In this document: piece after piece, positions 46,076-56,087 of the stretch | Layout: each line of letters starts with the position of its first letter | How positions within the stretch are numbered: position 1 is the first letter of the stretch | From: an archaeon GW2011_AR5 | GTDB lineage: Archaea > Aenigmatarchaeota > Aenigmatarchaeia > GW2011-AR5 | Assembly (NCBI GenBank): GCA_000806115.1 | Contig: JWKQ01000001.1 | Span: 89,784 to 153,783, forward strand | Length of the DNA stretch: 64,000 nt | Direction: 5' to 3' | Notes under the pieces: model-generated | The model's input: only the letters and a program-made list of their open reading frames with translations | Told to the model about the DNA's origin: nothing | Database searches by the model: none | Program-made: the position numbers and the translations under genes

Positions 46076-46287
46076 ATTACAACAAGCGCCAGGAGCCCCA
46101 GTGCCCCGACAAGGGCAATTGTCATGCCGACTGCGTACAGAAGAGCTATTTCCTTCAGAACCTTGAGATCTTTGTGCAGCTTCTTGTGAAGAGAAAGATA
46201 CGTGTACACGACGACACTGAAGATTATGTTGCTCAGCGCAACCAGAAGCGTAAGGACGAACCACACGAACGGGTTGATTTCAACCAT
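46072..46287 (-). CDS. small two-TM membrane protein
   Basis: 71-aa ORF with two hydrophobic helices. Confidence 0.45.
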   Translation of the reverse strand: MVEINPFVWFVLTLLVALSNIIFSVVVYTYLSLHKKLHKDLKVLKEIALLYAVGMTIALVGALGLLALVVI

Positions 46288-46367
46288 AAAATGTAATTGG
46301 ACTGGGCCGTATAAATAATTTCCAGAAATAGAAAACTGCCCGGTTTATGCATGGACTTCACTATAAA

Positions 46368-47000
46368 TTAGAAGAAAACCGGCTGGAGCGCAAGGAAGAT
46401 TAAGACAAGCAGCGCGAAGAACGAAGCCCATATAACCTTGTTCCATGAAAGCACCTTTGAGCCGTCCAGCGGAGGTATTGGCAGCATGTTGAAGATGGCG
46501 AGCCACAGGTTAACAAAAACCGCGAGCGAGAACAGCTCAACACCCAGCACAGTTATCGGGTAGATTAATTGCAGGGGCAGGAAAGCCGCGACAAGCAGAA
46601 GGTTTATCAGAGGACCTGAAAGCGACACAATTCCCATCCTCTTCTTTGACACGCCTGACTGCCGCCCCCACAGGTCGACGCGCGAGCTGACATAAACCGC
46701 GCCGGGCGCGGCGAAGACGAAGCCCGCAAGAGATGAAAGAAGCGCAATCACGAGCCCGAATTTCCACATGCGATACTCAGCGTGCAACCCCAGGCGCTGC
46801 GCAATAAGCTTGTGACCTATAAGCTCATGCGCGAGGAAACCTATACCGACTGCGATGAATGCAAAAAGCACCAGCACAGGCAGCACCGCAAGGTTCAGCG
46901 AGAATATTCCGTCCGAATAGGCGAGCGCGAAGGCAAATGAAAGGACAACGGCAGAAATGACTATCTCCTTCACTTCAATTGCAGTAAATGTGAACTTCAT
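46368..47000 (-). CDS. site-2 protease family (M50) metalloprotease
   Basis: AHELIGHKLIA and NMLPIPPLDGSKV; start taken at MKFTFTA because upstream part is SRP RNA. Confidence 0.8.
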   Translation of the reverse strand: MKFTFTAIEVKEIVISAVVLSFAFALAYSDGIFSLNLAVLPVLVLFAFIAVGIGFLAHELIGHKLIAQRLGLHAEYRMWKFGLVIALLSSLAGFVFAAPGAVYVSSRVDLWGRQSGVSKKRMGIVSLSGPLINLLLVAAFLPLQLIYPITVLGVELFSLAVFVNLWLAIFNMLPIPPLDGSKVLSWNKVIWASFFALLVLIFLALQPVFF

Positions 47001-47024
47001 AGAAAGCAAACTCTTCTTGAATAA

Positions 47025-47305
47025 AAGCGGAGGCGCGCCATCGGTGACTGCATGAGACAAAAAAAGTTTGTCCGGCTCCATTGCTCCACTCAGCGACCCT
47101 GAGAGCACCACATCCATAGTTTAGCGCTGCACCGTTCCCGGCCTCGCGCGGTTCGCCATAAACATGATCCCCCAGGACTGAGCTTCGACGCTCTGGTTCC
47201 GGGCTCTTTTTACCTCTTACAGCGCCCTCAGGCTTCGATCCCATCTGAAGCGGATTGATGGCAACAGACGTCCGCTACCCGTCCGACCTAGCCTCCAGTC
47301 TAACT
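47025..47305 (-). ncRNA. ffs: archaeal SRP (7S) RNA
   Basis: Minus strand GGAGGCTAGGTCGGACGGGTAGCGGACGTCTGTTGCC 5' domain and domain IV-like GGCGAACCGCGCGAGGCCGGGAACGGTGCAGC; 5'/3' GGAGGC/GCCTCC closure. Confidence 0.8.
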
Positions 47306-47352
47306 TAATGGAGAAACATATTAAAACCAGATATGATTCGAAGAAAAAGGGT

Positions 47353-47637
47353 TTACAACACGGTCATCTTGCCGTACTTGCCAACAGAGAGCTGCAGCGT
47401 GCCGTTCCATTCCTTCACGAACCCGTTTTCTATCTTTAGCGAGTCGCCTTCCTTCACTTTGTCGGCGTCGTCCCCCCAGAGGGTAAGGGCGATTGTGCCG
47501 CTGTCGTCCTCTATGACTGCGTTGGCGACTTTGCTCCTGCCGAATTTCGTGTTGACTTCGCGCGTTGCTTCCTTCTCGATTACCTTGGCTTCGATGTCGA
47601 CTTTTCCGGTGCCGTCCTTTAGTTCAGATATTTTCAT
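47353..47637 (-). CDS. OB-fold nucleic-acid-binding protein (RPA/SSB-like)
   Basis: VANAVIEDDSGTIALTLWGDDADKVKEGDSLKIENGFVKEWNG. Confidence 0.82.
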   Translation of the reverse strand: MKISELKDGTGKVDIEAKVIEKEATREVNTKFGRSKVANAVIEDDSGTIALTLWGDDADKVKEGDSLKIENGFVKEWNGTLQLSVGKYGKMTVL

Positions 47638-47793
47638 TAGTGAATTTTGAACGGGAAAAGATATAAACTCATTTTACTGCAATGAATGCGGCAACATATC
47701 ATACCGTTCATGCTCAGAAAGCTTCGCTTTTCGCGGGAATGTCGCGGACTTTAGCCCGCGGATATTTATGGGTTCACTATACAATAATGATTC

Positions 47794-49020
47794 ATGCCAG
47801 AGGTAATTGTCGGGCGGGACGAGGACGACACGAAGCGCTTCGGCACCACGGGCACGCTTTTCATAGGCAAGCACCTTGTCGGCAGCGGCGAGGAGACGCA
47901 TCTCACAACTCCTGTCCTGCTGGACGTTCTCCGCCCGCACATCATCACCGTCACCGGCAAGAGGGGCGAAGGAAAATCTTATTCAATGGGAATTCTTATT
48001 GAGGAGATGTTCAAGCTGCCTCCCAGCATAAAAAGGAACATCTGCGGGCTTGTTGTTGACACGCAGGGCATATTCTGGACAATGAAGTCGCCAGCCGAGA
48101 AGGACGCGGGGCTCCTGAAGGAGTGGGGGTTGCTGCCCCAGGGATTCGACGTGACTGTCTACGTGCCAGAGGGACAGGAGAAGACGTTCAGCTCGGCGGG
48201 AGTCGACTACGACGGCGTGTTCTCCTTCTCGCCGAGCGAATTACGCGCAGAAGACTGGCTTCGCGTCTTTGAACTGGACGCCAACGAACCGCTCGGCATA
48301 CTGCTCCAGAAATCGCTGCCTGCAGGCAATTACACCATTGACAACATAGTCGACTCAATTAAAAAAAGCGGCGCTACGGACGTGGAGAAAGCCGCGCTGG
48401 AGAACAGGTTCGAAACCGCCAAAGGCTGGGGGATTTTCGGCTCGTCGAAAGTGCCGCCGCTGCTCGAGCCGGGAAAGATGACTGTCCTTGATATAAGCCT
48501 GACGCCGCAGAACGTGCGGGCACTGCTTGTGGGACTTGCATGCAACAAGATTTTCATCGAACGGGTGGAGGCGAGGCGAAGGGAGGAACTGGCAGACATA
48601 GAGGTTGCCGCCATAAAAAGAACTCCGATGCCGTGGATATTCATAGACGAGGCGCACAACTTTCTTCCCGCAGACGGTGACACCCCGGCAACAGAAACGC
48701 TGAACCGGATAGTAAAAGAAGGACGCCAGCCTGGAATAACCCTTGTTTTCGCCACGCAGCGCCCCGAGAAGCTGCATCCTGATGCATTGGCGCAGACTGA
48801 CATGATAATATCACATCGCCTGACGGCAAAAAATGACGTTGACGCGCTGAAGGCGATAATGCAAACCTACCTGCTCTATGACATCGGCAAATACATCAAC
48901 GAACTGCCAAAATTGAAGGGCGTAGCGATAATACTTGACGACAACTCGGAACGGATGTACAAAGTCCGCATGCGACCGCGCCAGTCGTGGCATGCCGGAA
49001 GCAGCCCTGTTGCCATCTAG
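47794..49020 (+). CDS. HerA/DUF87-like ATPase
   Basis: ITVTGKRGEGKSYSMGIL Walker A; PWIFIDEAHNFLP; TLVFATQRPEKLH. Confidence 0.85.
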   Translation: MPEVIVGRDEDDTKRFGTTGTLFIGKHLVGSGEETHLTTPVLLDVLRPHIITVTGKRGEGKSYSMGILIEEMFKLPPSIKRNICGLVVDTQGIFWTMKSPAEKDAGLLKEWGLLPQGFDVTVYVPEGQEKTFSSAGVDYDGVFSFSPSELRAEDWLRVFELDANEPLGILLQKSLPAGNYTIDNIVDSIKKSGATDVEKAALENRFETAKGWGIFGSSKVPPLLEPGKMTVLDISLTPQNVRALLVGLACNKIFIERVEARRREELADIEVAAIKRTPMPWIFIDEAHNFLPADGDTPATETLNRIVKEGRQPGITLVFATQRPEKLHPDALAQTDMIISHRLTAKNDVDALKAIMQTYLLYDIGKYINELPKLKGVAIILDDNSERMYKVRMRPRQSWHAGSSPVAI

Positions 49021-49031
49021 GAGATAAATTC

Positions 49032-49340
49032 ATGAATCTCAAGGAAATGCAGAAAACCAAGAAAGAGTTCGACAAGAAACGCGGATGGGACAGGCATCGC
49101 GCCTCCAATGTCTTCGTGCATCTCGTCGAGGAGCTGGGCGAGATAGGAAGGCACATCAACTACGAGGAAGGCTACAAGGAGAAGGGGAAAAACTCGCCGG
49201 ATATAAACAGGAAGGAGCTGGAGAGGGAGTTCGCGCAAACGCTCATGCTGCTCCTTCAGCTTGCAAACCATTATGAAGTCGATTTACAATCCGCTTTTGC
49301 CGGCGAGCTTAAGATAATGGAGAAGCGGTTTCAGAAATAG
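49032..49340 (+). CDS. MazG-like nucleotide pyrophosphohydrolase
   Basis: FVHLVEELGEIGRHI... helical MazG pattern; start taken at MNLKEMQ. Confidence 0.7.
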   Translation: MNLKEMQKTKKEFDKKRGWDRHRASNVFVHLVEELGEIGRHINYEEGYKEKGKNSPDINRKELEREFAQTLMLLLQLANHYEVDLQSAFAGELKIMEKRFQK

Positions 49341-49341
49341 G

Positions 49342-49641
49342 CTATTTGTTGTCTGTAAACCCATATTCGCGCCAGAACGGATTTATTTCACCGTTTGTAT
49401 CTCCCATTATCCTGTCAACCCTGATGCCGTCTTTTTCCAGTTCCGGTTTCAGGAGTTCACCGAACCGTTGGGCAGCTTCCCTCGGGATTGCCCCAAAAGT
49501 ACTTGAAAAATGTTTCAGTTCCAAATCTCCGTCAAAATAAGTTATGGAGCCCCCTCCAACAACTCTTTTTCCTTCTTCAACAACAAATTTGTTGGATGCG
49601 ATGTCGTATTTGCCTAACCCGAATGCCTCCGCAACAGCCAT
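49342..49641 (-). CDS. hypothetical protein
   Basis: 99-aa ORF, no recognised motif. Confidence 0.35.
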   Translation of the reverse strand: MAVAEAFGLGKYDIASNKFVVEEGKRVVGGGSITYFDGDLELKHFSSTFGAIPREAAQRFGELLKPELEKDGIRVDRIMGDTNGEINPFWREYGFTDNK

Positions 49642-49832
49642 ATGCCCGCCTGCAAACTCTTTTGCGTAAATAAAGACTGCACCACTTTCCGAACCTACGA
49701 CAAAATCTACGCTGCGTAAATCCAGGAGAGTCTTGGGCTGATGTTCAGACCGCCGATTCTATATTCGAGCATATTAAAACGATTCCTGGAAGTTTCTTAA
49801 ACCAATTTAATCTTCCAGTTCTACATATCAAA

Positions 49833-50456
49833 ATGAAGCTGACGTGGATCCTTGTCGCGATTTGCATAGCGGGCTTTGCTTACGGCGCTTATGCGGGCGA
49901 ACAATTTTACAACGAATACGGCTTCTCGGGCGACAATCTTGTCCAGCGCCCTTACGTGCTGCTCACTTCAATATTCATGCACGGCTCGGCTGAGCATCTT
50001 CTTTCAAATATCCTTGTGCTGATTTTCTTCGGGCTTGCCGTCGAATCGGAGCTGGGAAAGAAACGCACGCTGCTCATATTCTTCCTGGGCGCATTCGCCG
50101 GAGATGTCCTTTCCTTGCTTGTTTACGCGCCGTCTGAAATAGCAGTCGGCGCGTCCGCAGGGATATTTGCCTTGATAGGCGTAGGCATGCTCGTGAAGCC
50201 GCTTGACCTGTCCTTCTATCCGCTTGTTGTGCCCGTGCCGCTCGCGCTACTCGGGCTCGCATACGCCGCGTACAACGCTTACGGCTTCATAACGAACATC
50301 GACCCGAACGTCTCTTATATAGCGCATTTCGGCGGGCTCTTCGTGGGGCTTGTTTTCGGATTCCGAAGGGAAGGCTGGAAACGCGGGCTGAAAATAATTG
50401 CCATAACTTTTCTGGTGATGGTAGCGATACCGCTGATATGGCTACTATTAACGTAA
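49833..50456 (+). CDS. rhomboid-family intramembrane serine protease
   Basis: MHGSAEHLLSNILVLIFFG, VGASAGIFALIGVG, YIAHFGGLFVGL. Confidence 0.9.
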   Translation: MKLTWILVAICIAGFAYGAYAGEQFYNEYGFSGDNLVQRPYVLLTSIFMHGSAEHLLSNILVLIFFGLAVESELGKKRTLLIFFLGAFAGDVLSLLVYAPSEIAVGASAGIFALIGVGMLVKPLDLSFYPLVVPVPLALLGLAYAAYNAYGFITNIDPNVSYIAHFGGLFVGLVFGFRREGWKRGLKIIAITFLVMVAIPLIWLLLT

Positions 50457-50498
50457 AAAAGAAAAATCAGAACTAATTCTCTTCCCAGCTGCCTGGAG

Positions 50499-50627
50499 CT
50501 AGTATGTTCCGCGGCCGAACATGTAGTATAGGACGACGAGTATGATAATGACTACGACTATCCATACCCACTTCGACACACCTTTCATGTTCTTCATGGC
50601 CAATAGGTTCTTCAAAAGGTCCATCAT
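50499..50627 (-). CDS. 42-aa small membrane protein
   Basis: MMDLLKNLLAMKNMKGVSKWVWIVVVIIVLVVLYYMFGRGTY read by eye; below ORF-track cutoff. Confidence 0.5.
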   Translation of the reverse strand: MMDLLKNLLAMKNMKGVSKWVWIVVVIIILVVLYYMFGRGTY

Positions 50628-50692
50628 AGAAATATATTGAATTCCTGTGCTATAAATATGTTTTTTATTTCGGAATTCGTGATTGTCTTGTA

Positions 50693-51259
50693 TTACTTCC
50701 TGTGCTTCTCAACAAGATTCTTTATACTTTCTCTCTCGGCATCGTCGGGCTTCTGCACAGGCTCGCCAATTTTGTGGTACCTGCCCGCGTGGTAAAGAAC
50801 GGCATTTTTGTCGTGCACTTCAATTTCAACAGCCTCGCCTACGAAAGCCATGTGGTCGCCGAGCTTAATCGCTTCGACAAGCCTGCATTCGACATTCATG
50901 GCGGCGCCCTTCACCATCAATGCATTTATCTTCTTCCCTTTGTAGAATTCGACGCCCAGCTCCTTCAGCACGGCAATCTTGTCGACTTCCCTGCCGCTGC
51001 TCCCTCCGGCAACGCTCGAAACCACGTTCTGGTCCTCCGCAGCCAGCGACACGCCGAATTCTTTGCCCGCTTTTATGTTCTCTTCCGTGGCTTTGTCAAA
51101 GCCGATATTTACCATAATCAGCCCGGGACTATAGGAAATCTGATGAGTCCATTCCGCAGCCATTATGTTGTCGCCGTGCGGACCGTTACTCGTGATAAGC
51201 CCCACGTTCGTCGTGAACTTGTGCGCGCCCTCGCTTCCCCATTGTATATCCATAGACAA
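50693..51259 (-). CDS. flavin reductase-like (FMN-binding split barrel) protein
   Basis: VGLITSNGPHGDNIMAAEWTHQISYSPGLIMVNI. Confidence 0.8.
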   Translation of the reverse strand: MSMDIQWGSEGAHKFTTNVGLITSNGPHGDNIMAAEWTHQISYSPGLIMVNIGFDKATEENIKAGKEFGVSLAAEDQNVVSSVAGGSSGREVDKIAVLKELGVEFYKGKKINALMVKGAAMNVECRLVEAIKLGDHMAFVGEAVEIEVHDKNAVLYHAGRYHKIGEPVQKPDDAERESIKNLVEKHRK

Positions 51260-51282
51260 GACACCTACGGTTTCTTTTCCTT

Positions 51283-51339
51283 GATACGAGGTGATGTTTA
51301 CTTCACCTGTACAGCAAGACTAAATGTCCTGCTTGTATC
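51283..51339. repeat. three-way-junction element E2
   Basis: GATACGA-[GGTGA..TCACC]-TGTACA-[GCAaGAC..GTCcTGC]-TTGTATC. Confidence 0.6.
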
Positions 51340-51477
51340 TTCCCTTAATACGCACGGATAAGAATTAAAAATAAGCGTGCGGCGAGCGTAATTCGATTTT
51401 TGTGCAATTAGCCACTTGGAAGAAATAATTTCGTCGAGAACAGGCAAATAAAAAGACTTTATCCAACTCATTTCTTG

Positions 51478-52554
51478 ATGCCCGTACCAGCAGCATTTGA
51501 TTTTGAGGGGCCGATAGCAAATCCTGCAATCGACGTCGCTCACATAGTATACAATGAACTCATTTCTGACGCGACAAAGCAAAGGTATCCAAGACAGGTT
51601 TTCGAAGCTTTCGACGCCTACGACGATGCGAGATGGCTGGCCGAGCGGTCCCGCGGGGGGCATTCGACGGGCACGACGCCCCTTCTAGTCGATTGTTTCG
51701 CAGCCGTGGACGGACTTGGTGATTATGCATTCACCGAACTTGCCATGAAAAGAATGGAAAGTGACATGGTCTACAACCCGGGCGCCAAGAGATTTCTGGG
51801 CTCTGTCAGGGGCAGGGGACCGACTTACATAGTGACGAGTTCTTATCCTGCCATGCCTTTGATAGCTGCATATGACAATGGTTTAGGGCTGAGGAATGTA
51901 TTCACGCACGGGAGGCAGCCGAACGGAGAAAAGTCATTACAAGTTCACGATGAAATCGACCATAGGTCACCTATGACAGTCCTGACTGCACATCCTGCGG
52001 AGCTTGCACAGTTCCTGGATGAATACCTGCCTGCATGCGACAACATACTTAGGCTAACCGGCAACGGACATGCGACGCATGTCGCGAGTCGCGAGCATGA
52101 CGAAGTCTTTTCGAGAGTGACAATTCCACAGCTGCGACGCGAGCTTGAATACATGTTCCTTTCCCAGAAGGGCGTGATGGGCGGGCACAGGAAGAAGCAT
52201 GTGCTTCAATCCATAGCACCCGACGGGAACATCGCATTCATGGGCGACAGAATAGTCGACGCTGATGCGCTTCGTTTCGCAAGATACGGTTTCTCAATCA
52301 ACTGCACAAACCGCGAAGCTCTCCAGGCGTCGAAACTGAATTTCGTGACCGACGATATCATGACTCTTTATGAACTCTTCAACGACGTCCAAGGCGGAAT
52401 GTTCACATTCGAAAGCGCTGCAAAGAGATATGCATGTGACGACCTTGTTATATTCACGCCGGGTGAAATAGCTGAATGCGTCGATGATGTAAAGAAAGAA
52501 AATGCAAGGATGAAGGCAGCGCTTAAGGAACAATACGCAGCCGCTTCAGTATAA
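51478..52554 (+). CDS. HAD-like hydrolase
   Basis: AFDFEGPIANP N-term; GNIAFMGDRIVDADALRFA late motif. Confidence 0.6.
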   Translation: MPVPAAFDFEGPIANPAIDVAHIVYNELISDATKQRYPRQVFEAFDAYDDARWLAERSRGGHSTGTTPLLVDCFAAVDGLGDYAFTELAMKRMESDMVYNPGAKRFLGSVRGRGPTYIVTSSYPAMPLIAAYDNGLGLRNVFTHGRQPNGEKSLQVHDEIDHRSPMTVLTAHPAELAQFLDEYLPACDNILRLTGNGHATHVASREHDEVFSRVTIPQLRRELEYMFLSQKGVMGGHRKKHVLQSIAPDGNIAFMGDRIVDADALRFARYGFSINCTNREALQASKLNFVTDDIMTLYELFNDVQGGMFTFESAAKRYACDDLVIFTPGEIAECVDDVKKENARMKAALKEQYAAASV

Positions 52555-52630
52555 ATATCCGCGGGCTAAAGTCCGCAGTATTTCTTGCAAGAATGCAGTT
52601 TAATAAAACTAGCTGCATTCATTGCAATAA

Positions 52631-53530
52631 TCAACGTATCGCTGTTTCTATTACGGCTTCCCTGAGATATTTTCCCACCTCTCCGGAAACATTCATGCCG
52701 CCTTGCTGCGGCTCATTGCCGGCGTAAAGGACACGGTCCCTTATCGACCAGTCTCCGCGCGAGAGCTTGGAATACGTAAGCACAAGTAGCGGATGCTCGC
52801 CCTGCACCTGCTCACGGCGTATCTCTCCTGCGAGCTCCTCGAACTCCTGCATCTTTTTTGCCTCTTCAATCCCGCATGTCCTTGCATTTCCGGCGTTTTG
52901 TCCCCACATTTCGTAGAGGCGCGAGCTTGTGAGCGGGAATTCATACCATGAGATAACCTGCCCCCTGTCAACTTCGCCTGAAACAAGGTGCAGCATCCCG
53001 CCTGCCATGTAATTTCTGTTTTGAAGTATACGGCACATTTCTGCTTCGTTGCCGGCTTCTGTCAGTTCATGAAGCGGCCTTTCCGCCTGCTCCTTCATGA
53101 CATCCTTCCACATTCCTTTGGGTCCGATTTCAGGAAGGGCAGGATGGAGGTTCACTATGTCCAATCTATCATAAAGCTCGGGTCCCATTATCCTCATGTA
53201 TCCTATGTTCAGGAAAGAGGAAGCCCCCAAGTCGGAGAGTATCTTTGCAACTGCCGAATCGTACTGAGCGCGTCTCTCCTCATTATCGCCTGTAATATGA
53301 AATCCCGAAGGAGGAAGCAAGGCAATGTTGTTCAAATGCCTCAGCTGCCTTACGCGCCCGATCCGCGCATCTACGGCCGCATCCCTTCCCTCTCTCCGGT
53401 CGCAGAACACGAGCGGCACTTCACCTTTTATAATTCCGCTTTCGATTGCACCGTCTATTGTTTTGAGCAGCTTCGGCGCTTCGTCATCATACAGGCTGGT
53501 CAGTATTCCAAATTTGTACATGGTTATCAC
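52631..53530 (-). CDS. PurN-like formyltransferase
   Basis: IVNLHPALPEIGPKG formyltransferase signature; purine operon context. Confidence 0.7.
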   Translation of the reverse strand: MITMYKFGILTSLYDDEAPKLLKTIDGAIESGIIKGEVPLVFCDRREGRDAAVDARIGRVRQLRHLNNIALLPPSGFHITGDNEERRAQYDSAVAKILSDLGASSFLNIGYMRIMGPELYDRLDIVNLHPALPEIGPKGMWKDVMKEQAERPLHELTEAGNEAEMCRILQNRNYMAGGMLHLVSGEVDRGQVISWYEFPLTSSRLYEMWGQNAGNARTCGIEEAKKMQEFEELAGEIRREQVQGEHPLLVLTYSKLSRGDWSIRDRVLYAGNEPQQGGMNVSGEVGKYLREAVIETAIR

Positions 53531-54963
53531 ACGCTGACGGTGAAGTCGGATTTGCCCGCCAGTTCCGAATATTTCTTCAGGACGGGGCTGACTTCCTTTT
53601 CCAGAAACTCCTCTGTCTGCTGCCTTGCGGCGCCTGCAAACCTTTCAGGCTCCTGCAGCAGGTTATCCAGATATTGTCTTGACATACCGAGCCTGCCGTC
53701 CGCGACAAGCCGTTCAAACAAATCGTTGCGCTTTCCTTCCAGCTTCACGGCATTTCCTGCCGCAACCGAATGATATTTTATTATTTCGTGCATCTCCTGC
53801 CTGTCCTTTCCCTGCTTGGCAAGGTGCATCAATATCGCTTCCGTTGCCATGAACGGGAGTTCTTCGTCCAGATGTTTCCTTACCTGCGCTGGGTACACAA
53901 CCATTCCGCTTGTAATATTCTGATAAAGCTTGAGTATCGCATTCGCAAGCAGGAATGCCTGCGGTATGTCCATTCTCCTGATTGCAGAGTCATCCAATGT
54001 CCTTTCGAACCACTGGCTGGAATGTATGTGCGCGAAATCAAGCTGGATGTTCATCAGTTTTCTTGAAAGCCCTGTCATCCTTTCGCACCGCATCGGGTTG
54101 CGCTTGTATGCCATCGCCGAGCTTCCTGTCTGCCCCTCTTCGAAAGGCTCTTCCTGCACCTTGAGATTGGAAAGCATCCTCATGTCCGTAGCGAACTTGC
54201 ACGCGGATTCGGCTATCCCGGCAAGGGCTTTGACGATTACCGTATCAAGCTTTCTCGTGTATGTCTGCCCGCTTACCGGAAAGCTTGATTCAAACCCAAG
54301 CTTATTGCTTACAAGCATGTCAAGCTTCTTCACTTTTTCAAAGTCATTTTCGAACAATTCCATCATGGCAGCCTGCGTGCCGGTCGCCCCCTTCACTCCG
54401 CGCGCTTTTATCATCGACTCGGCATGCTCGATATTCTTCAAGTCCATCAGCAAATCCTGGATGTATAGGGTTGTCCTCTTGCCGACTGTGGTCGGCTGGG
54501 CGGGCTGGTAGTGCGTGTAGCCCAGCGTCACGAGCGATTTGTGCTTTTCCGCAAACTGCGCGAGATTGTGAACAGTGTTTATCAACCCCGCCTTGATTAT
54601 CACAAGAGCTTCGCGCATCTGTATCAGGTCAGTGTTGCACCCGACAAACATCGAAGTTGCACCGAGATGAATAATTCCTTTTGCTGCCGGACAGTGCGTT
54701 CCGAATTCATAGACGTGCGCCATTACATCATGACGGATTTCCTTTTCCTTCTGTTCGGCAATTTCATAATCGATCACATCCACGGATTTCATCTCATCAA
54801 TCATCTGTTGAGTGATTTGCTTCAGCCCAAGCTCCAGCTGCGCCTCAGCCAGCGCTATCCAGCACCTTCTCCATGTCTTGAACTTGAAGTCGTCAGAAAA
54901 AATTATCTGCATTGCCTTGTCAGTGTACCTGCTCACTAACGGATCCTGGTAAACATCGTGCAT
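53527..54963 (-). CDS. purB: adenylosuccinate lyase
   Basis: HYQPAQPTTVGKR, GSSAMAYKRNPMRCE lyase signature. Confidence 0.93.
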   Translation of the reverse strand: MHDVYQDPLVSRYTDKAMQIIFSDDFKFKTWRRCWIALAEAQLELGLKQITQQMIDEMKSVDVIDYEIAEQKEKEIRHDVMAHVYEFGTHCPAAKGIIHLGATSMFVGCNTDLIQMREALVIIKAGLINTVHNLAQFAEKHKSLVTLGYTHYQPAQPTTVGKRTTLYIQDLLMDLKNIEHAESMIKARGVKGATGTQAAMMELFENDFEKVKKLDMLVSNKLGFESSFPVSGQTYTRKLDTVIVKALAGIAESACKFATDMRMLSNLKVQEEPFEEGQTGSSAMAYKRNPMRCERMTGLSRKLMNIQLDFAHIHSSQWFERTLDDSAIRRMDIPQAFLLANAILKLYQNITSGMVVYPAQVRKHLDEELPFMATEAILMHLAKQGKDRQEMHEIIKYHSVAAGNAVKLEGKRNDLFERLVADGRLGMSRQYLDNLLQEPERFAGAARQQTEEFLEKEVSPVLKKYSELAGKSDFTVSV

Positions 54964-54965
54964 AT

Positions 54966-56078
54966 TTATTTCACCGGATAACTCAGGCTTCCGCCGTCCC
55001 TTCCATGCGACTCTATGCTGATTTTCCCGTCATTTGTTATTGCGCCCGCCAGTCTTGAAACGATTCCGAACCGTTCCGCTTCCTTCATAACATTATCAGG
55101 CTCGGGCGTTACCACGGCAAGACCCTGACCCATGTTCCACGTCTTGTACGCTTCAAAATCAGACACATTTCCAAGTTCCTGACAGTATTTCATTGCATGG
55201 CACGGACTGAAGAGGCTGTCGAGCTTCGCGCCCAAGCCTGCCGGCTTAAGTATTCTCGCCACTTTGTGCGCCACGCCGCCCCCCGTTATGTGCGCAACCC
55301 CGTGTATCTCGGAACTTCCGCCGCCCATCGGGCCATGCATCGCGACGAGAGCTTTGCTGTAGATTTTTGACGGCCTGAGGGCATGATTTCCGAGCTTGTC
55401 GCCTTCAAACTTTGTTTCATGCCACTCCTTTCCCAGCGACGACTCAAAAATTTTTCTCATGAGCGTTATGCCGTTCGTCCTGAAGCCTTCCTCTTCAAAA
55501 ACAACGACTGAATCCCCCTCTTTAATCTCCTTGCCTGTGAACAGCTTCTCCTTCTTCGCCAGCCACACTACTGACGCGCCCCAGTTGTAGGCGAACTTCC
55601 CGTACCCTCCTACGGCGTTCCCGAGCTGGCAGAGTTCGCCGTTTATGACTGCGACGTTCGCGGCTTTTGCCGCCTCAACATACCCCTCTGCAAGCTGTTC
55701 GATTATCCAGAGATTGGAGTTGTCTGTTCCGAGCGACGTAACATCAAGATTGCTTCCGGCGAGAACGGGTTCTGCGCCGCGAACTATTGCATCGTCACAA
55801 ACCATTGCCAGCAGGTCGAACGCTATGGTTTTGTGGAAGTTCATCCTCTGGGCAATTTCCACTTTAGTGCCAACCGTGTCGAATCCCATGCACATATACG
55901 TGCCGGGCGGAAAATCAGCTTTTGCCGCTCTTAGTCCCGAGAAATCGTCGAACATTGACAGGACTTCGCCTGTACGTCCTGTCCTGTTGGCGAAAGTCTT
56001 CTTTGACGCCTCATAGAGCATCTGCGAAGCTTTCGCCTCAATGTCCACGTCAACACCCGATTTCGAGTAATCCATCAC
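54966..56078 (-). CDS. purM: phosphoribosylformylglycinamidine cyclo-ligase
   Basis: DYSKSGVDVDIE; HITGGGVAHKVARI. Confidence 0.92.
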   Translation of the reverse strand: MMDYSKSGVDVDIEAKASQMLYEASKKTFANRTGRTGEVLSMFDDFSGLRAAKADFPPGTYMCMGFDTVGTKVEIAQRMNFHKTIAFDLLAMVCDDAIVRGAEPVLAGSNLDVTSLGTDNSNLWIIEQLAEGYVEAAKAANVAVINGELCQLGNAVGGYGKFAYNWGASVVWLAKKEKLFTGKEIKEGDSVVVFEEEGFRTNGITLMRKIFESSLGKEWHETKFEGDKLGNHALRPSKIYSKALVAMHGPMGGGSSEIHGVAHITGGGVAHKVARILKPAGLGAKLDSLFSPCHAMKYCQELGNVSDFEAYKTWNMGQGLAVVTPEPDNVMKEAERFGIVSRLAGAITNDGKISIESHGRDGGSLSYPVK

Positions 56079-56087
56079 TATTCCTCA

